This document shows, piece by piece, positions 1 through 5,735 of a stretch of 5,735 nt of DNA (within the stretch, counting starts at the first letter, position 1; each line of letters opens with the position of its first letter). Made by a program: the position numbers and the translations under genes. The DNA is taken from the NCBI GenBank assembly GCA_002307905.1, contig DBUL01000215.1:7222-12956 (forward strand), given 5' to 3'. Under the pieces are notes generated by a model, which was not told the DNA's origin, did not search any database, and saw only the letters and a list, made by a program, of their open reading frames with translations. The stretch comes from Rhizobiaceae bacterium UBA1291. GTDB lineage: Bacteria; Pseudomonadota; Alphaproteobacteria; Rhizobiales; Rhizobiaceae.

Positions 1-3000
1 GGGCGGCGCTTGACGGCGAGGCCGGGCGATTCTTCTTGTCCAGCCTGCAGCCCGAAGTCGGCGCCGATGCCATTTCGCTGAGACTGCGGTTGCAGCCCGA
101 GACCCGGCCCGTCGACATCGAACTCGACGGCGATCTGAGACTGAAATCGGGCAAGCCGAGTTATGAGGGGCAGTTCCAGGCGAGCTGGAAGGGCACGGAC
201 CCCGCCAGGGGCGAGCCGAAGACGCTACCGCCGCGCGCCAAGGGTGAGTTCGAACTCACCAATGAACGCATCGCCCTGACCTCCTACCGGTTCGAGCTTG
301 GCGATGCGGCCGACCCCTATGTCGTCATCGGCGAGGCCAAGCTGGACACCGGTTTTAATCCGGAATTCCTGCTGACGGCCGAGGGCCAACAGGTCGATGT
401 GAACCGACTGGCCAATGAGAGCACGAAGGGCAAGACGGCCCGCAATGCCGCGGGTTCGGTGCGCGAACGCCTCGACATGCTGGTCGCCATGGCAAGCCAG
501 ATTCCCATTCCGAACCTGCCGGGCAAGGCGACGCTCAGGCTGCCGGCGATCGTTGCCGGCGATACGGTTCTGCGCGACGTTACCCTGGACGTCAGGCCGG
601 ACGGACGCGGCTGGAACGTCGAGCGCGCGGTGGTGGTCCTGCCGGGCCGCACGCAGGTGGAGGCCAAGGGACGCCTGACGCTGGGTACTGCACCCTCGTT
701 CAACGGCGACCTGCTGGTCGCCTCGACCCAGCCTTCGGGTCTTTCCACCTGGGTTTCCGGCAGCGTCGACCCCGCCATCCGCCAGTTGAAGTCCCTGGGT
801 TTTTCCGCTGCGGTCAACCTGACGCCGCAGATCCAGCGTTTCGAGAAGCTCGAACTTGCGCTCGGGTCGGCGCTGCTCTACGGCCGGCTCGAACGCCAGT
901 CGCTCGACAAGGCGGCGGCCACGCTGTCGATCGACCTTAGCGGCAACGAGATCGATCTCGACGCGGCCCGTGCCGTCGCCAGCCTGATCGCCGGCGAGGA
1001 GGCGAATGAGGCGCTGCTCGCTGAGAAGATCGCCACGCGCCTCAAGGTCGGGCGGTTGACCGGCTACGGCATGGAGGCGAGCGATGTGGAGACAATCTTC
1101 ACCTATGACGGCGCAAGCCTCGTCGTCGACCGGCTGGGTATCGGCGACGTGGCTGGCGCGAACCTCAGGGCGAGCGGAACGGTCAAGGGGCCGGTTGCTA
1201 CGCCCTCGGGCAAGGCCCAGGTGGCTTTGTCCGCCGCCGATCCGGGGCCGTTTCTTGCGCTCATCGCCAAACGCCTGCCGGCGCATCCGCTCGGGGCGCG
1301 GCTGGTGGAAAGTGCGCCCTGGTATGCAGACAGCAATCTTACGGCCAGTCTCGTCTTTGGCGATGCGGCCGGCGGCGGCATGGCAGTGAAGGTTGCCGGC
1401 ACCGCCAACGGCAGCCGCATCACCCTCGATTATGGCGTCAACGATCTGGCGCGGATTGCCAGCGACGCAAAGGTCAATCTCGCTGCGACGCTGGAAAACC
1501 CGGAGGCGCAGGTTCTGCTCGGACAGGCCGGCCTGGATCCGCTGCCGATCGGCGGCGGCGAGGGTGGACGGCTGCAATTCAGCGTGACCGGTGCCGGCAA
1601 CGGACCGGCTGATGCAGTGCTGACCCTTTCGGCGGGACGCTCCTCGCTTGCCGCACGCGGTCGGATCGGTCTCGCAGCGGCTGGCTTTCCGAAGGGGAAA
1701 GGGACCATCAAGCTGGAGAGCCCGGACCTTGAGCCCTATCTGATGATGACCGGCGTCCTGCTGCCCCAGGGCGGGACAGGCCTGGCGGCGCGACTTGGCG
1801 CCGAGCTGACGCTGGGCGAGGGCAAGGCCGAGCTTTCGGCGATCGATGCCGAGGCCGCTGGCAACCGTATGGCCGGCACGCTTGTCATCGACTGGAATGG
1901 CGCCGTGCCCAAACTCGCAGGGCAGGTCGCCCTTGACAGTGTCGATCTCGCCTGGCTGGCCGAAGGCGTGCTCGGACCGGTCAGCAACGGCGCAACGGGT
2001 GAACTGCTGACGACGCCTCTGCCGAAGCCCCGCAATGATTTCGACTTCGCCGTGGATCTGATGGCCAAGAGCTTTTTACCGGGTATCGACGGACCGATCG
2101 CCGATTTTTCCGCAAAGCTCACCGGTTCAGGTGGTCAGTTGATTGTCGAGGATGCGGCAGGGCAGTGGCTTGGCGGCACGATGAGCGGGCGGCTGATGGT
2201 CGCCAATACCGACGGCAACGGCTTCTACCAGGGACGCATCGCGCTGCGCCAGGCGGATCTCGGGGATGCAGAATGGGTGCTTGGGCCGGTAGATTCAGCG
2301 GCCGTTCTGGAGGGCACGTTCGACCTCGACCTGGTGGCGGAGGCGACAGGGGGCAGCGTCAGGGATCTGCTCAAGGCGACGAATGGCTCCGGTGCGGTCA
2401 AGATCGCGGCGCTCACCGTGCGGCGGCTCGATGCCGGCTTGCTGCCGAAGCTTTTGCCCCGGGCGGACGCGATCGAAGGGGAAATCACCGCGGACAAGGT
2501 CGAGGAACTTGTCGATCCGCTGCTTGCAAGCGCACCGAGCAGTTTTGTCAATGTCGAACTTCCGTTCAACATTACCGACGGGATCCTGCGCGCCACAACA
2601 TTTGCGCTCGCCAATGAGGCGGCAAAGCTCGACGGGACCGTGCGGGTTGATCTCCGCGAGTGGCGGACGGATGCAGACATTCGCGTCGCTTTCGAGGCGG
2701 GTGACGAGGCGCTGGCTGGCGCGGAGCCTGCCTTGCGGCTCCTGCTGTCAGGCGACGTTGCCGAGCCAGAGCGCAAGCTCGATGTCGGCGATCTTGCGAA
2801 TTTCCTGTCGCAGCGGGCCTTCGAGCGCGAGCGCCGCAGGGTCGAGACGCTGCAATCCAACGTGCTGGAGAAGCAAAGGCTGCGCCGCGAGGCAGCACTC
2901 TATCGCTACCGCGCCGAGGAGCGCGCCAGGGCCGCGGCGGAAGCCGAGCGGGCAAGGCTTGCGGAAGAGGTGCGGCTGAGGGCCGAGGCGGATCGTCGGG

Positions 3001-3152
3001 CAGCAGAGGAAGCGCGCCGGAAGGCCGCTGAAGCCGCCGAGCAGCCCGTACCACCGGTCGGTGATGCTCTTCCGCCGGTTGAGGGCGTGACGCGCGGGGG
3101 TGCGCTTCCCCCGGTCGAGCTGCAATTCGAAGGTCTGCCTGGTGTAAATTAG
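1..3152 (+). CDS. AsmA family protein, 5'-truncated by the window edge
   Basis: The reading frame is open from the first bases (first full codon at nt 3) to TAG at 3150-3152, giving 1049 visible residues. The TTG at 36 is not a credible start because the frame continues upstream without a stop, so the N-terminal membrane anchor expected of the family lies outside the window. The visible protein is a long series of amphipathic beta segments rich in G, A, L and D, typical of AsmA-like proteins. The AsmA C-terminal region ends around nt 2810 with a DVGDLANFLSQRAFERERRR segment that I associate with rhizobial AsmA proteins. A highly charged A/E/R-rich helix follows (2817-3041, about 75 residues, probable coiled coil), then a proline-rich end with three PPV motifs. 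AsmA-like proteins such as TamB and YhdP act in the periplasm and are implicated in lipid transport between the membranes and in outer-membrane homeostasis; this role is transferred from the family. Family assignment is fairly sure, the specific substrate is unknown. Confidence 0.87.
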   Translation, partial: AALDGEAGRFFLSSLQPEVGADAISLRLRLQPETRPVDIELDGDLRLKSGKPSYEGQFQASWKGTDPARGEPKTLPPRAKGEFELTNERIALTSYRFELGDAADPYVVIGEAKLDTGFNPEFLLTAEGQQVDVNRLANESTKGKTARNAAGSVRERLDMLVAMASQIPIPNLPGKATLRLPAIVAGDTVLRDVTLDVRPDGRGWNVERAVVVLPGRTQVEAKGRLTLGTAPSFNGDLLVASTQPSGLSTWVSGSVDPAIRQLKSLGFSAAVNLTPQIQRFEKLELALGSALLYGRLERQSLDKAAATLSIDLSGNEIDLDAARAVASLIAGEEANEALLAEKIATRLKVGRLTGYGMEASDVETIFTYDGASLVVDRLGIGDVAGANLRASGTVKGPVATPSGKAQVALSAADPGPFLALIAKRLPAHPLGARLVESAPWYADSNLTASLVFGDAAGGGMAVKVAGTANGSRITLDYGVNDLARIASDAKVNLAATLENPEAQVLLGQAGLDPLPIGGGEGGRLQFSVTGAGNGPADAVLTLSAGRSSLAARGRIGLAAAGFPKGKGTIKLESPDLEPYLMMTGVLLPQGGTGLAARLGAELTLGEGKAELSAIDAEAAGNRMAGTLVIDWNGAVPKLAGQVALDSVDLAWLAEGVLGPVSNGATGELLTTPLPKPRNDFDFAVDLMAKSFLPGIDGPIADFSAKLTGSGGQLIVEDAAGQWLGGTMSGRLMVANTDGNGFYQGRIALRQADLGDAEWVLGPVDSAAVLEGTFDLDLVAEATGGSVRDLLKATNGSGAVKIAALTVRRLDAGLLPKLLPRADAIEGEITADKVEELVDPLLASAPSSFVNVELPFNITDGILRATTFALANEAAKLDGTVRVDLREWRTDADIRVAFEAGDEALAGAEPALRLLLSGDVAEPERKLDVGDLANFLSQRAFERERRRVETLQSNVLEKQRLRREAALYRYRAEERARAAAEAERARLAEEVRLRAEADRRAAEEARRKAAEAAEQPVPPVGDALPPVEGVTRGGALPPVELQFEGLPGVN

Positions 3153-3200
3153 GCACCCTGAGGCCAAATCGAATTCGTACGGCTGGTTGGCGGATGTTCC

Positions 3201-3256
3201 GGCGAGCGTGCAAGGCTGCGACGGCGCAGCTTCTTGCCTGTGGCAAAACGCTCGCC
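3201..3256. other. Intergenic three-way-junction-like nested inverted repeat
   Basis: A perfect 9-bp inverted repeat (GGCGAGCGT at 3201-3209, ACGCTCGCC at 3248-3256) encloses two smaller hairpins. One is GCTGCG/CGCAGC (3215-3220 with 3225-3230, loop ACGG), which can be extended by G-T and A-T pairs. The other is TTGCC/GGCAA (3234-3238 with 3242-3246, loop TGT). Only about five bases between the stems are left unpaired. An alternative fold pairs GCAAG (3210-3214) with CTTGC (3233-3237) and excludes the second small hairpin. There is no T-run on either side, so it is not a canonical intrinsic terminator. It could be a structured RNA leader, a stabilising or transcription-ending structure after the AsmA gene, or a palindromic intergenic repeat. 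The pairing is seen directly; the function is unknown. Confidence 0.55.
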
Positions 3257-3262
3257 TAGTCT
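3234..3262 (+). promoter_or_regulatory. Candidate sigma-70-type promoter for the exported protein gene
   Basis: TTGCCT (3234-3239, preceded by C) and TAGTCT (3257-3262) are separated by 17 bp, resembling the CTTGAC-N17-TATA-type housekeeping promoters of alphaproteobacteria. Transcription would start near 3269, leaving a leader of about 40 nt before the ATG at 3309. The match is partial, and the elements overlap the inverted-repeat structure at 3201-3256, so this promoter and a transcribed role for that structure are competing readings. Confidence 0.3.
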
Positions 3263-3293
3263 GGAATGACTTGCCGGTGGGGCCATGCAGGGT

Positions 3294-3300
3294 GGAGGGG
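3294..3300 (+). promoter_or_regulatory. Shine-Dalgarno sequence that decides the start at 3309
   Basis: GGAGGGG lies 8 nt before ATG 3309-3311. An upstream in-frame ATG at 3285 has only a G-rich stretch 2 nt ahead of it, which is too close, and using it would add eight residues before a complete signal peptide. The spacing and the signal peptide both favour 3309. Confidence 0.75.
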
Positions 3301-3308
3301 TCTGGATC

Positions 3309-5012
3309 ATGTTTCGCGCGCTCATTTCTTGTCTTTCGCTGTTCCTGGTGCTTGCGGCCTCCGGCCCAGGCTTGGCGGACGAGCGCTATCAGCCGTTCGC
3401 CGAGAACCGCGGCTGGACGGTGGCCTATGATCGTCAGGACAAGGTGTGCATCGCAAGGCCGAAGGACGGCAAGGAGGGGTTGTTCTTCATCCGACCGAAC
3501 AGCAATGTCGTCGTCGTGCTGGTCGCCAGCAGCAAGCTCGGCTGGCTGACCAACGAACAGGACTACGACATCGTCGTGCACACCGATCGCCGCAGGTGGA
3601 CCGGTACCATGCGGGCGAATGTCACGGACGGTTCCGGCGGTCTTTATCTCACCAATCCGAATGCGAGCTTCATGGCCGCGCTGCGCGATGCCGGGCGGAT
3701 GAGGTTGACCGTCGACAATGTCAGCTACGGCCCATATTCGCTCTCAGGCTCCAGCGACACGATCCGGCAGATGGCCGATTGCGCCCGGGCGCTCGATCGG
3801 GGTGCTTTCGGTCAGGTAAAGACGGAGGAGGTGGCCGAGCCTCAGGAGGTGACGATCGGCTCCGGCATGATGGTCGACTGGAGCCGCGCCGATTTTGGCA
3901 AGATCTATCGCGGCGAGGACTGGACGTTGACGCTGAGTGGCGAGGACAATGACGAGGGCACGGCGACGGCGGTGCTCAAGGTCCGGCACAAGGACAAGGG
4001 CGAGGCGACGATCCGGCTCGAGACCGGGCCTGACGACATGGCGCGGGGCCAGATCGGTATCTATCCCCTGCAATGGGCGCAGCCGGGCGTGGTGTTCTCG
4101 TCGTTCAGTGGCGGGGCGCATTGCTGCACGGCGGTTGCCCTTGCCCATGCGAGCGACGATGCGGTCAAGACCGTCGAACTTGGCACGTTCGATGGTTTCG
4201 GCGTGCTTGTGGCGGATCTCGACGGGGACGGCAATGTCGAGTTCGACCTTGGCGACGACCGTTTTCTCTATGTCTTCTCCAGCTATGCTGAATCCGCGCC
4301 GCCGGTGAAGATCATGGCCTTGCGCGACGGGGAGGCGACGGATGTGACGCGGGAGGACGCTTTCCGCCCGGTGGTCGAGCGGCGCCTGACGGCATCGATG
4401 CGGGCCTGCTTCGAACAGTCGACTGCCGGCGTTTGCGCCGGGGCGCTCGGCAATGCGGCGCTGCTCGGCTATTTCCCCGCAGCGCTCGAACTGATGACGC
4501 TGGAGGAGATCGACAGGCAGATGGAGGACTATTTCCTCGACTGCGACGACAGCACGGCCTGCAAGGGCAAGAAACGCTTCCAGGATTTTGCCGAGGCGGC
4601 CGCATGGCGGTTGCAGAACTGGGGTTATAAAACCCGGGCGGTGCTCGACGACAAGGTGAATGCCTTTGCCCGCGAGCTTGCGAGCGCGAAGGACGGCTAT
4701 GCGCCTGCCCATGCCGATCCGGACACGGAGTTTTCCTGCAACATGGGGCCGCTGACGTTCGAATATGATGCGGCCAAGGGCAAGGCGCTGGTTCGGGGCT
4801 ATGAGTTCGGCTGCAATTTTGGCGCCGCGACCGTGCTCAAGGACAGCCTGGTGGTGGACCTGCTCTGTTCGGGCGAGGCCGATTTCTGGCTGGACCGCCA
4901 TGTCTACGAACGGGACGGCGAGGCGCTCATGTCCTTGTCGGTCTCCGGCGCGCTCGATGAAGGGGCGACGCGCTTGGACAAGTGCCCAGCCAAGTCCGTG
5001 TCGCAGCCATGA
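3309..5012 (+). CDS. Exported cysteine-rich protein of unknown function with GGAHCC and DxDGDG motifs
   Basis: 567 residues from ATG 3309 to TGA 5010-5012. Residues 1-23 form a Sec-type signal peptide (MFRAL, a hydrophobic core, then GPGLA before DE), so the protein is probably periplasmic or secreted. Residues about 24-165 form a beta-rich module with one Cys near each end, closing with a GPYSLSGSSDTIRQMADC stretch; its layout recalls the IalB-like 'invasion-associated' proteins of Rhizobiales, but this is only a resemblance. The middle part carries SGGAHCCT (267-274) and DLDGDGNVEFD (303-313), a calcium-loop-like DxDxDG pattern as in FG-GAP/VCBS-type repeats. The C-terminal third has further Cys pairs, including DCDDSTAC. 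The mature chain has 12 cysteines, an even number that suits disulfide bonding outside the cytoplasm. I do not recognise a named gene. It follows the AsmA gene on the same strand after about 155 nt and may have its own promoter. Confidence 0.85.
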   Translation: MFRALISCLSLFLVLAASGPGLADERYQPFAENRGWTVAYDRQDKVCIARPKDGKEGLFFIRPNSNVVVVLVASSKLGWLTNEQDYDIVVHTDRRRWTGTMRANVTDGSGGLYLTNPNASFMAALRDAGRMRLTVDNVSYGPYSLSGSSDTIRQMADCARALDRGAFGQVKTEEVAEPQEVTIGSGMMVDWSRADFGKIYRGEDWTLTLSGEDNDEGTATAVLKVRHKDKGEATIRLETGPDDMARGQIGIYPLQWAQPGVVFSSFSGGAHCCTAVALAHASDDAVKTVELGTFDGFGVLVADLDGDGNVEFDLGDDRFLYVFSSYAESAPPVKIMALRDGEATDVTREDAFRPVVERRLTASMRACFEQSTAGVCAGALGNAALLGYFPAALELMTLEEIDRQMEDYFLDCDDSTACKGKKRFQDFAEAAAWRLQNWGYKTRAVLDDKVNAFARELASAKDGYAPAHADPDTEFSCNMGPLTFEYDAAKGKALVRGYEFGCNFGAATVLKDSLVVDLLCSGEADFWLDRHVYERDGEALMSLSVSGALDEGATRLDKCPAKSVSQP

Positions 5013-5039
5013 AAAAAGGCGGCCCCTGCTGGCCGCCTT
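5012..5039 (-). terminator. Intrinsic terminator of the sspB-DUF4169-RHH group, between convergent genes
   Basis: AAGGCGGCC (5016-5024) pairs perfectly with GGCCGCCTT (5031-5039) around a 6-nt loop. Read on the minus strand, the GC-rich stem is followed by six T residues (complement of 5017-5012), a canonical Rho-independent terminator. On the plus strand the stem is followed by CAACATTC with no T-run, so termination of the exported-protein gene would be weaker. The T-tract touches the TGA (5010-5012) of the opposing gene. Confidence 0.85.
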
Positions 5040-5064
5040 CAACATTCATCGCCGGGGACGGCGC

Positions 5065-5121
5065 TCAGACCTCGGTGTAGCGCTCGCCGAACTGGGTCTC
5101 TTCAATGGCGTAGCGCAGCCT
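5065..5121 (-). other. Short coding-like segment downstream of the RHH stop, in another frame
   Basis: On the minus strand, 18 codons between a TGA at 5124-5122 and a TGA at 5067-5065 read RLRYAIEETQFGERYTEV. Sixteen of the 18 third positions are G or C, the same bias as the real genes here. The segment has no start codon or ribosome site of its own and lies one base out of frame with the end of the RHH gene, which stops at 5104-5102. It may be the original C-terminal end of the RHH protein displaced by a single-base change, a remnant of another gene, or chance. Confidence 0.25.
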
Positions 5122-5320
5122 TCAGGCGCGCCAGGACATGGAGCCTGGCGGCGGAGGAGAGGTTGGTGCGCGGGTCTCGCTTCTCGTCGATCTCCGCGAC
5201 GAGGGTAGCAAGCGGGATCTGGCGCTCGATGGCGATCGCCTGCAGTTCGTCCCAGAACTCCTGTTCCAGCGAGAAGCTGGTGCGGTGGCCGTGCAGGGTG
5301 ATCGAGTGCTTGCGGATCAT
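5102..5320 (-). CDS. Ribbon-helix-helix domain protein (RHH_4 type)
   Basis: 72 residues from ATG (5320-5318) to TGA (5104-5102), preceded by AGAGG 4 nt upstream. The chain matches the RHH_4 pattern as I know it: a basic start and beta strand (residues 3-17, KHSITLHGHRTSFS), helix A (about 18-34, LEQEFWDELQAIAIERQ), helix B (about 36-48, PLATLVAEIDEKR) and a closing helix with NLSSAARLHVLARL (53-66). RHH proteins dimerise and insert a two-stranded sheet into the DNA major groove, so this is probably a small DNA-binding regulator, though members of this subfamily are largely uncharacterised. It is the last gene before the terminator at 5012-5039, lies 110 nt beyond the DUF4169 gene on the same strand, and has an inverted repeat (5342-5367) just upstream that could be an operator. 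Its C-terminus may have been altered, because a coding-like stretch continues in another frame after the stop. Confidence 0.9.
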   Translation of the reverse strand: MIRKHSITLHGHRTSFSLEQEFWDELQAIAIERQIPLATLVAEIDEKRDPRTNLSSAARLHVLARLKAALRH

Positions 5321-5341
5321 CGCGCCTCTGGCTCGGAGATT

Positions 5342-5367
5342 GATTCAAGTGCCTGGCAAGTTGAATC
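5342..5367 (-). promoter_or_regulatory. Inverted repeat upstream of the RHH gene, candidate operator
   Basis: GATTCAA (5342-5348) and TTGAATC (5361-5367) are perfect 7-bp inverted arms around a centre that is itself nearly palindromic (TGCC-T-GGCA, 5350-5358). The repeat ends 21 nt before the RHH start codon on the minus strand and is more AT-rich than its surroundings. Ribbon-helix-helix repressors commonly bind inverted repeats and regulate themselves, which makes this a reasonable autoregulatory site. An RNA hairpin between the two genes is the alternative. Confidence 0.4.
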
Positions 5368-5430
5368 CGGAAATCGGCGCAGGTGCTTGATCGGGAATCG
5401 TTTTTGCTGGTCGGGCAATTCGTCTTCAGG

Positions 5431-5622
5431 CTAATCGTCGTCGGACCTGTCGAGGCGGCCTTGGTCGAGCGTCTTTTCTGCCCTGGCGTTGAGTGCATCC
5501 GTCAGGTTCTTCTCCGCCTTGGTACGGCCGAAGGACAGGCGGTTCTGTTCCGCCTGTCTCTCCTTTTCCGAGCGGGCCTTGATCTTGCTGAACTGACGGA
5601 GATTGACGACGTCTGCGCTCAT
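5431..5622 (-). CDS. DUF4169 family protein
   Basis: 63 residues if started at ATG 5622-5620 (MSADVVNLRQF), ending at TAG (5433-5431). An in-frame ATG three codons upstream (5631) is also possible: AGAGG lies only 1 nt before 5622, and 5631 has no clear Shine-Dalgarno sequence. The shorter start is chosen because family members, as I recall them, begin M-S/T-A-x-V-V-N-L-R-Q-F. The rest is charged and helical (KIKARSEKERQAEQNRLSFG, then RTKAEKNL), ending with AEKTLDQGRLDRSDDD, the conserved pattern of this family. There is no signal peptide or membrane segment, so it is a small cytoplasmic protein. The function is unknown. It sits between sspB (about 60 nt upstream) and the RHH gene on the same strand, so cotranscription is likely. 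The N-terminal VVNLRQFSK motif resembles the C-terminal tail of the neighbouring SspB. Confidence 0.9.
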   Translation of the reverse strand: MSADVVNLRQFSKIKARSEKERQAEQNRLSFGRTKAEKNLTDALNARAEKTLDQGRLDRSDDD

Positions 5623-5682
5623 GCCTCTCATCCCGGAACGATGCGCGCCATCGGGCGACGGCGCTGAAGGTCTGCTTGAAGC

Positions 5683-5735
5683 CTACTGCTTCTTGCGAAA
5701 GGAATCGAGCGAGATGACGGAACCGGGCTTCTTCT
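5683..5735 (-). CDS. sspB: SspB family ClpXP adaptor, C-terminal end only
   Basis: Only the last 16 codons and TAG (5685-5683) are in the window, reading KKPGSVISLDSFRKKQ. Alphaproteobacterial SspB proteins end, as I know them, in a V-V/I-S-L-D-x-F-R-K-K tail after an acidic linker, and they commonly neighbour DUF4169 and RHH_4 genes, as here. SspB binds ssrA-tagged and other substrates and delivers them to the ClpXP protease; in E. coli its extreme C-terminus (the XB motif) binds the ClpX N-domain. This protein has one extra Gln after the KK. The identification rests on the tail motif and the context. Confidence 0.75.
   Translation of the reverse strand, partial: KKPGSVISLDSFRKKQ

Noticed and set aside
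36..38. TTG at 36 as the start of the AsmA gene
   Set aside because: The frame is open to the window edge, there is no ribosome site visible, and AsmA proteins need an N-terminal membrane anchor that is absent here.
225..1577. Long open frame (450 codons) on the minus strand inside the AsmA gene
   Set aside because: Its translation is Arg-, Gln- and Ala-rich with no recognisable domain, and it lies wholly opposite a well-supported gene. Long antisense frames are expected in high-GC coding DNA.
3194..3259. Possible 21-codon leader peptide (MFRRACKAATAQLLACGKTL, then A)
   Set aside because: It has only a weak ribosome site, overlaps the inverted-repeat structure and has no repeated regulatory codons; a chance open frame is more likely.
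3321..3332. LISC at residues 5-8 of the exported protein as a lipoprotein lipobox
   Set aside because: The Cys is only eight residues from the start with no hydrophobic segment before it. The hydrophobic core follows it and ends at a normal GLA-DE cleavage site.
3744..5045. Long open frame (433 codons) on the minus strand opposite the exported-protein gene
   Set aside because: It is low in recognisable motifs, runs through the terminator hairpin and opposes a gene with a signal peptide and a good ribosome site, so it is a shadow frame.
5046..5498. 150-codon minus-strand frame covering the RHH gene
   Set aside because: It is longer than the RHH frame but gives a low-complexity protein, whereas the 72-residue frame matches the RHH_4 family.
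5645..5664. GCGCC/GGCGC inverted repeat between sspB and DUF4169 as a terminator
   Set aside because: The stem is only 5 bp with a 10-nt loop and has no T-run on either strand, so an effective terminator is unlikely.

Overview
The window is high-GC, tightly packed bacterial DNA. It most likely comes from an alphaproteobacterium of the Rhizobiales, probably Rhizobiaceae-like. The evidence is the rhizobial style of the AsmA protein at the left and the small-gene cluster at the right: an SspB tail, a DUF4169 protein and an RHH_4 ribbon-helix-helix protein. This placement rests on family recognition, not on a search.

Layout. Positions 1-3152 (+) hold the 3' part of a very large AsmA-family envelope protein; its start lies left of the window. 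A gap of about 155 nt follows. It can fold almost completely into a three-way-junction structure (3201-3256) and also holds a promoter-like pair and a good Shine-Dalgarno sequence. The next gene, 3309-5012 (+), encodes an exported, cysteine-rich 567-residue protein of unknown function with a GGAHCC motif and a calcium-loop-like DLDGDGN motif. It converges on a minus-strand group, and a hairpin at 5012-5039 whose U-tract is on the minus strand separates the two. The minus-strand genes, in transcription order, are the last 16 codons of sspB (5735 to 5683), a DUF4169 protein (5622 to 5431) and an RHH_4 protein (5320 to 5102).

How the parts may work together. The two plus-strand genes both encode envelope proteins, but nothing in the sequence ties them to one pathway. 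The minus-strand genes look like one transcription unit around SspB, the adaptor that brings substrates to the ClpXP protease. The most interesting observation is that the C-terminal peptide of SspB (VISLDSFRK), which by analogy with E. coli SspB should dock on ClpX, resembles the N-terminal motif of the DUF4169 protein beside it (VVNLRQFSK). DUF4169 may therefore carry a ClpX-docking-like motif. The RHH gene is preceded by an inverted repeat that could be its own operator, and its coding signal seems to continue past its stop codon in another frame. No RNA genes, CRISPR arrays or insertion sequences were seen.
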